A DNA stretch of 64,000 nt, taken from assembly GCA_030737835.1 (NCBI GenBank), contig JAUJYN010000012.1, forward strand, positions 2,029,431 through 2,093,430, given 5' to 3'. Positions 59,444-64,000 of this stretch are shown piece by piece (the stretch's first letter is position 1; each line of letters starts with the position of its first letter). This DNA comes from Acorus gramineus (taxonomy: Eukaryota > Streptophyta > Magnoliopsida > Acorales > Acoraceae). The position numbers were made by a program, and so were the translations under genes. Below the pieces are notes generated by a model, which saw only the letters and a list, made by a program, of their open reading frames with translations, searched no databases and was not told the origin of the DNA.

Positions 59444-59467
59444 TGATACCAAAAAAAAAAAAAAAAA
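59444..59467 (+). mobile_element. Extremely truncated retroposon: A tail with a 15-bp target duplication
   Basis: The insert is only TGATACC plus 17 A. It is flanked by exact copies of AAGTGACTTATGCAT (59429-59443 and 59468-59482). This is what LINE-driven target-primed reverse transcription leaves when it stops almost at once. Confidence 0.8.
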
Positions 59468-59482
59468 AAGTGACTTATGCAT

Positions 59483-61618
59483 AAGCCTTACCATAGATGC
59501 AAGAATCCTGATGATCGATGTTGCGATAAAATTCAATCTCAAAACATTATAATGGAGCTAAGAAAGAAGCAAACAATTGGCTCACATATAAGCGCCTCTT
59601 CAATCAAAATGGTGAGCTTCACATGGAAATGAGAGGATAAGACTGTTTTTCTGTTTCACATGCAGTCATAGGTGCCACTCGCAATGAGACTGGAAAACCA
59701 GTACTAGTGAGCCTGCGGTGTTGGCAACAGCGGGAAGTTATACAATGCTCCAAAATTGTTCCAGACGAGCCACCTAGAGGCGGCCATGGGGACAATAACC
59801 CAATGGGCTCCATATCTAAATCCAATTAGTGGCATGCCAAAGTACATTATCCCTGGCCATGCCATAGTGAAGAAGAAAAAGAGAGGGTGAGGAAGGAAAA
59901 ATTAATGGAGTCGTGGGATGTCATACATGTACATATACACATCGAATGTTTAGTATACAGTACTATCTGTTCACAGAGGTACTTCTTACTTCCTCTTCAG
60001 TGAGGGGTTCTAGCGAGTCTTACTCCTGAGAAAATAAAACCAAAAATATACCTACAAGAAAAACTATTCTATATGGATGGAGGCTGACAGAAGTTTTGGG
60101 GTACTAAAGTTTTGTTCTTTATACAATGGTATGTCACACTAGAATACACAGACTCCAAATAATTAGATAGGAGATGTAAAAAATCTGTGCATAATATGCG
60201 AAATATGCAACAATGCTTCTAGCCAGACTCAAAATGTGCGAAGAGTTAAGGTCATTGGATCAACCATTTTATGGCATAAATTTCTATAATGAAATAGAAA
60301 ATTCAGGTATGTAGCCATGTAGGGGTTAAAATTCAATTGATACATCAAGCCACCTCCAGTAAGTTCACAGAGGGACCCCCTCTTCAATTAGAGGTCCTGA
60401 TTCTATTCTTACATTCATTGATAGGATAAGATTTAATATAAATTTTTTTTAAAAAAAATACTCACATAACAAAAAAATTATACTGATGCAACCTTTTAGT
60501 AGTGGTTCAAATTGATTGATTCACATGGTTCCAAGTCATTGGTTCATATATGCACTCTACTTTTTAAAAAGTGAATGTGTTAATCATGTTAATTTTATAA
60601 ATTTTTGTGTGCAGCCACTTTGGAGAATGGTGGTGCAATTGTCATCAATCTCAAGGTGCATATGTACATACTAGAAATTCAAAAGAAAATAAGGAAAAGG
60701 TAAATTCATGTTAATCATGCAAAAAAATTAGAGATTGTGTCAAACAAAATAATAGAAAAATTTCACTAATTTTTCTATCTTATTTGTTTTGTTAGAAGAG
60801 AAGTAAATTTTTTTCTCCTCCCTTTAAAAGTGAATGAGAGAGAAAGTGATTTAAAATTTTTCTTTCACTTTCCATCACTAGCACCAAAAAAGAAAAAAAA
60901 AATTGTCCATCAATTTCTCTTTTGATCCAAATTTATTCATTTTTCATATAAAATTATGCACAAACACACACTTAATTTGATCTATCTAGAAAATGTTAAA
61001 AAAGCATGTACACAGCCAGCAACATCTTTATCGTATTTTAACATAATTATGCTATCTATAATTTGGCTATCCTGCATGATAACATTCCTTGTTTTGAATA
61101 TATGCGCGCGCGCTCACATTATATGCAGATAAATTAGAGACAAATTTTAAGCTTAACAGAAGAGTTAATGTGATGAGACGAAACATTGATAAGCAAAGAA
61201 AGTGTCACACCTCAATAACCTCATAGAAGTAGCCTCCACCAATTCGGCCAAGATAATTCCAAATGCTGATGATCATGGAGACGAATGTATGAAATTGTCA
61301 TGTCGATGATGGTCAAACCATATCAAGAACCCAGTAACAACAGGGATACAAATATGCAAACCAAAGCAAACAAGGTAAAATAAAGTTTGAAAATTTGAGT
61401 TTTAAACAAACAAATGCTTATGAACTACAATATAGAAGAAAAGATGACAAAAAAATATATTATTACAATTTAAAATTTATTAAAAGAACTTATAACAGAA
61501 ACCCAACATGAAGAACAGATCTAGTGCATGCATCCAGAGATGCTGGGACAATAATGAAAAAAAAAAAGGTCAAGACAGAATGTTAAAATAAGATTCACTC
61601 GTAAATAAATGAGGGGAT
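59483..61618. other. Intergenic DNA
   Basis: No gene supported. A short GC alternation 'gcgcgcgcg' lies near 61104-61112. Confidence 0.4.
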
Positions 61619-62063
61619 GAAGTTAGGTCCAAAACGCATTAGACAATTTAATAGTGCAATTCAATCGTGACTGTCCAATCCTTTAGAGGCACTATGATTG
61701 AGATATCATATCAGCTTTTAAAATTGAAATTATGATCAATTAAATTATAATCTTTCTTTTTGTAAGATTCAATTAAACTACGTATCTCAAAATGATTAAA
61801 TTGAATGGTCATGATTGAGGGACTAGGTTGGATCCAATAAGCGTTAGATAATTTGATTGTGAAACGCGATCATGACTGTCCAATCTTATTGAATCATTAT
61901 GACTGAGATATTCTATCAGATTTTAAAATTAAAATTAAGATCAATTAAATTCTAACATTTTTTTTTTAGGATTCAATTAAATTTTGTATCTTAATATGAT
62001 AAGATTGGATGGTCACGATCGTGTTGAACAATCAAATTATCCAACACGTGTTAGACCTAACCC
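61619..62063. mobile_element. MITE with three arms (two direct, one inverted)
   Basis: Arm A (61619-61682) has 'gttaggtccaaaacgcatta', 'gacaattt', 'gactgtccaatc'. Arm B (about 61828-61894) repeats this order directly ('ggttggatccaataagcgtt', 'gactgtccaatc'). Arm C (about 62000-62063), reversed, reads 'gttaggtctaacacgtgttg' and 'gaccatccaatc'. Internal 'gattcaattaaa' words are also repeated. No coding capacity. Confidence 0.6.
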
Positions 62064-62128
62064 AATCGCTATGATTGATTGTCCAACGCACATTGTATCT
62101 ATAACCCTATCTCATAAATGACTGATCA

Positions 62129-62219
62129 TTAGCGACGGCTTACGACCGTCGCTAAAAGTATTAGCGACGGTCATTGGCCGTCGCTAACAGTATTAGCGAC
62201 GGTCGTAGGCCGTCGCTAA
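62129..62219. repeat. Three tandem 27-bp hairpins, 32-bp period
   Basis: Units at 62129-62155, 62161-62187 and 62193-62219 each read TTAGCGACGG, seven variable bases, CCGTCGCTAA, with 5-base spacers (AAGTA, CAGTA). The ten-base stems are perfect in all three, while the loops differ. Such AGCGACGG arrays are a known look of subterminal regions of plant CACTA elements. Confidence 0.9.
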
Positions 62220-63513
62220 TACCATCCACCCAATTTATTGACAAAAAAAAAAAACAAAACAAAACCTGTATATATAATATTTGACACAAATATATAATTA
62301 CACAATTAACATTCACCAAATCCTGATTCCAGTTAAATAAAACAAATTCTGAATTATAATGTCATCATTAATTAAAAGAATATATACATATGGACTTAAG
62401 TGAAGATATGAAAAGAAACACACATCCATTGTTGAATGAAAATCTTGCATCATGAGTCCTGCAAAAAAAAAAAAAATACAATCTTTAGGTTATGAATAAA
62501 TAAATTAAAGTAAAACAATAAACCAAATTCGTAAATATTAATCATCTGCTGTAGTCGAAGTTCATGATTTCTTCAACAATGCCATTCACATATGTTCATA
62601 GGCTTTGTCTTACATATCGTGAGCAAGCAAGGGATTTAGAGAGAGAGGCACATAGAATCAGACCTTCAATGTCCAACAATACTCAGGCCATTCATCAACA
62701 TTTGTTGGGAAATCTAGAATTACAAGCAAACATGAGAGTAGCAGTTTTTTTGAGAGAACACAGTCACTGACTGGATTTATATTTTAGTTTTTTTTTTTTT
62801 TTTAAATCGAACAAGTGATTGTTATGTAGTTTTACTGAAAATAGTGAACAGAGGTTTCTTATCTTGTTTCATTTTTATGTATGACTTCTTTATATATTGT
62901 TGAAATTTATCAGTGAAATACCAAGTTTAAAGTCACCATCAACAATGATAACTTGAAATGCTCATCTAGAATTGGTTGTCCTAAATGTTTAATCACATAG
63001 CTTAGCAAAAATTTCACCAAGTTCAAGTTTTTGGTGTTTGAATAAGCTAAATGTAAATGACGTCTTTATAAAACTTGGTCCCTGTTTTGGGGTGTAGAAC
63101 AAGTGAAGAATAAGCCTAGATAGAAATGGAATAGCCAAAAATGAGTTTTTTAATTTACTATATATCCAACTTTATCATATTACTTAGTAGACACAATAGC
63201 AAAATCTTTTTTCAAATGATTTTTATTGTCATTCCTATCATATTAACTTTGACCATCATATTTTTAAATCACTTCACTTTTGTTGGCTTCATAAAAACTC
63301 TTGAGTTGTCATATAATAAAACCTTGTAAACTTCTAGGACAGATGGGAGTAGACTAAGTTTAAGTAAAATCCATCATCATGCAAAATACAAGTGGATGCC
63401 ACATTTGATCACAAACTATAATGATTATATTAAATTTGAAATGTGAATTGATTATGTATTTCTTTGTACAAGAATGAATAGTCATAAATGCAAGAAAAAT
63501 TAAAAAATCGTAC

Positions 63514-64000
63514 CTCATTGTGTGGGTCAGGCATCATCTGATGCATATATTTCTGCATCTGCTCCATGGTTCTCTTCATTTCTTGCATTTCTTGTTCACG
63601 CAACCTCTCTCTTTCACGTAAGCTCTCCATTTCAGAACGCATATCTTCAAGTTGAGAACAGACTGCAACATAACTGCCTTGTGATTGACTCGATGATGAT
63701 CCAAATACTGAAGTAGGCGTTGGACCTAACCCAAAACCGCGGACTCGTCCATGTCTCTCTGGCCCCATAGTGTGAGGGTATATGTCATCACTAACAGTGG
63801 AGCCAGACTCCTGTGTCGATGCCACTTCTCTAAAGCGATCCTGTTAAAAGATAACATATATTACTTTGAATATAATTTAATCATTATTAAGTTTATACAA
63901 TAATTACATACCATTATTTCAGCAGATTTTGGATCTGATGGAGACCCATCTTTCTTGGTATGGGTACGAGCAAAAAGCTCAGCTCGTGTAGGCACACTGC
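63514..64000 (-). CDS. Plant transposase (Ptta/En/Spm, Transposase_24 type), partial
   Basis: Minus strand. Exon from beyond the edge to 63912 encodes VPTRAELFARTHTKKDGSPS, then DPKSAEIM, ending at donor ATG/GTATGT. The next exon, 63840-63514 (109 codons), starts after TTTTAACAG with DRFREVASTQESG. It contains the family signature ERHGRVRGFGLGPTPTS and then a Glu/Arg/Met-rich coiled coil (LEDMRSEMESLRERERLREQ), ending at donor GAG/GTACGA. Both junctions keep frame. No stop or frameshift is seen in this part, so the copy may be young. The order, THxxxDG then RHGRVRGxGLGPTP then coiled coil, is that of the C-terminal part of CACTA-associated proteins. Confidence 0.75.

Larger units (their letters stand above)
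62129..64000 (-). mobile_element. CACTA (En/Spm) element, 3' part, runs off the right edge
   Basis: The hairpin array at the left and transposase exons on the minus strand at the right fit the 3' end of a CACTA element. The terminal CACTA word itself is not found near 62100, so the left terminus is either diverged or lies elsewhere. The stretch 62220-63513 holds no further exon I could secure. Confidence 0.65.

Overview
The window is nuclear DNA from a flowering plant. Intergenic DNA is AT-rich and full of small transposons, the genes are split by GT-AG introns, and the recognisable proteins are plant families: an LCR-type F-box protein with a miR394 site, a class III peroxidase, a P-class PPR protein and a J-domain/DUF3444 protein. 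The GC-rich exons of the peroxidase, SEC61 gamma and PPR genes inside AT-rich flanks would fit a non-grass monocot or an early-diverging lineage, but that is a guess.

Layout. 1-550: 3' end of an unrecognised gene (+). 870-14200: transposon-rich block with a 3.2 kb Mutator-like element, a 3.5 kb PIF/Harbinger-like element carrying the first exon of a WIP/TT1 zinc-finger gene, a possible solo LTR, and foldback elements. 15328-21487: LCR-like F-box gene (+) whose two coding exons join only through an apparent GC-AG intron of 4.8 kb. 23821-24127: SEC61 gamma (+), possibly with a 3'UTR intron holding a hAT MITE and a LINE that is itself split by a MITE. 27976-36708: mostly MITEs, tRNA-like retroposons and a 1.3 kb giant foldback element. 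37610-40051: class III peroxidase (+), four exons. 40254-43416: MITEs. 44170-44790: decayed gene remnant (-). 45411-48742: second PIF/Harbinger-like element, carrying an exon of a GTD-binding (DUF593) myosin-adaptor gene (-). 49020-51317: intronless PPR gene (-). 54768-57500: J-domain/DUF3444 gene (-). 62129-64000: end of a CACTA (En/Spm) element with a three-hairpin array and transposase exons running off the right edge (-).

The host genes are unrelated housekeeping or developmental genes and form no pathway together. The most interesting layer is the mobile DNA. Two elements of one PIF/Harbinger-like family have near-identical left ends, each carries different captured host-gene exons, and each has at its right end an inward-facing TATA box, pyrimidine patch and 5'UTR-like exon with a splice donor. 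In the second element this promoter points in the sense direction into the captured myosin-adaptor exon, so it could make a chimeric transcript. Splice sites, domain names and element classes were read by eye; no database search was run.
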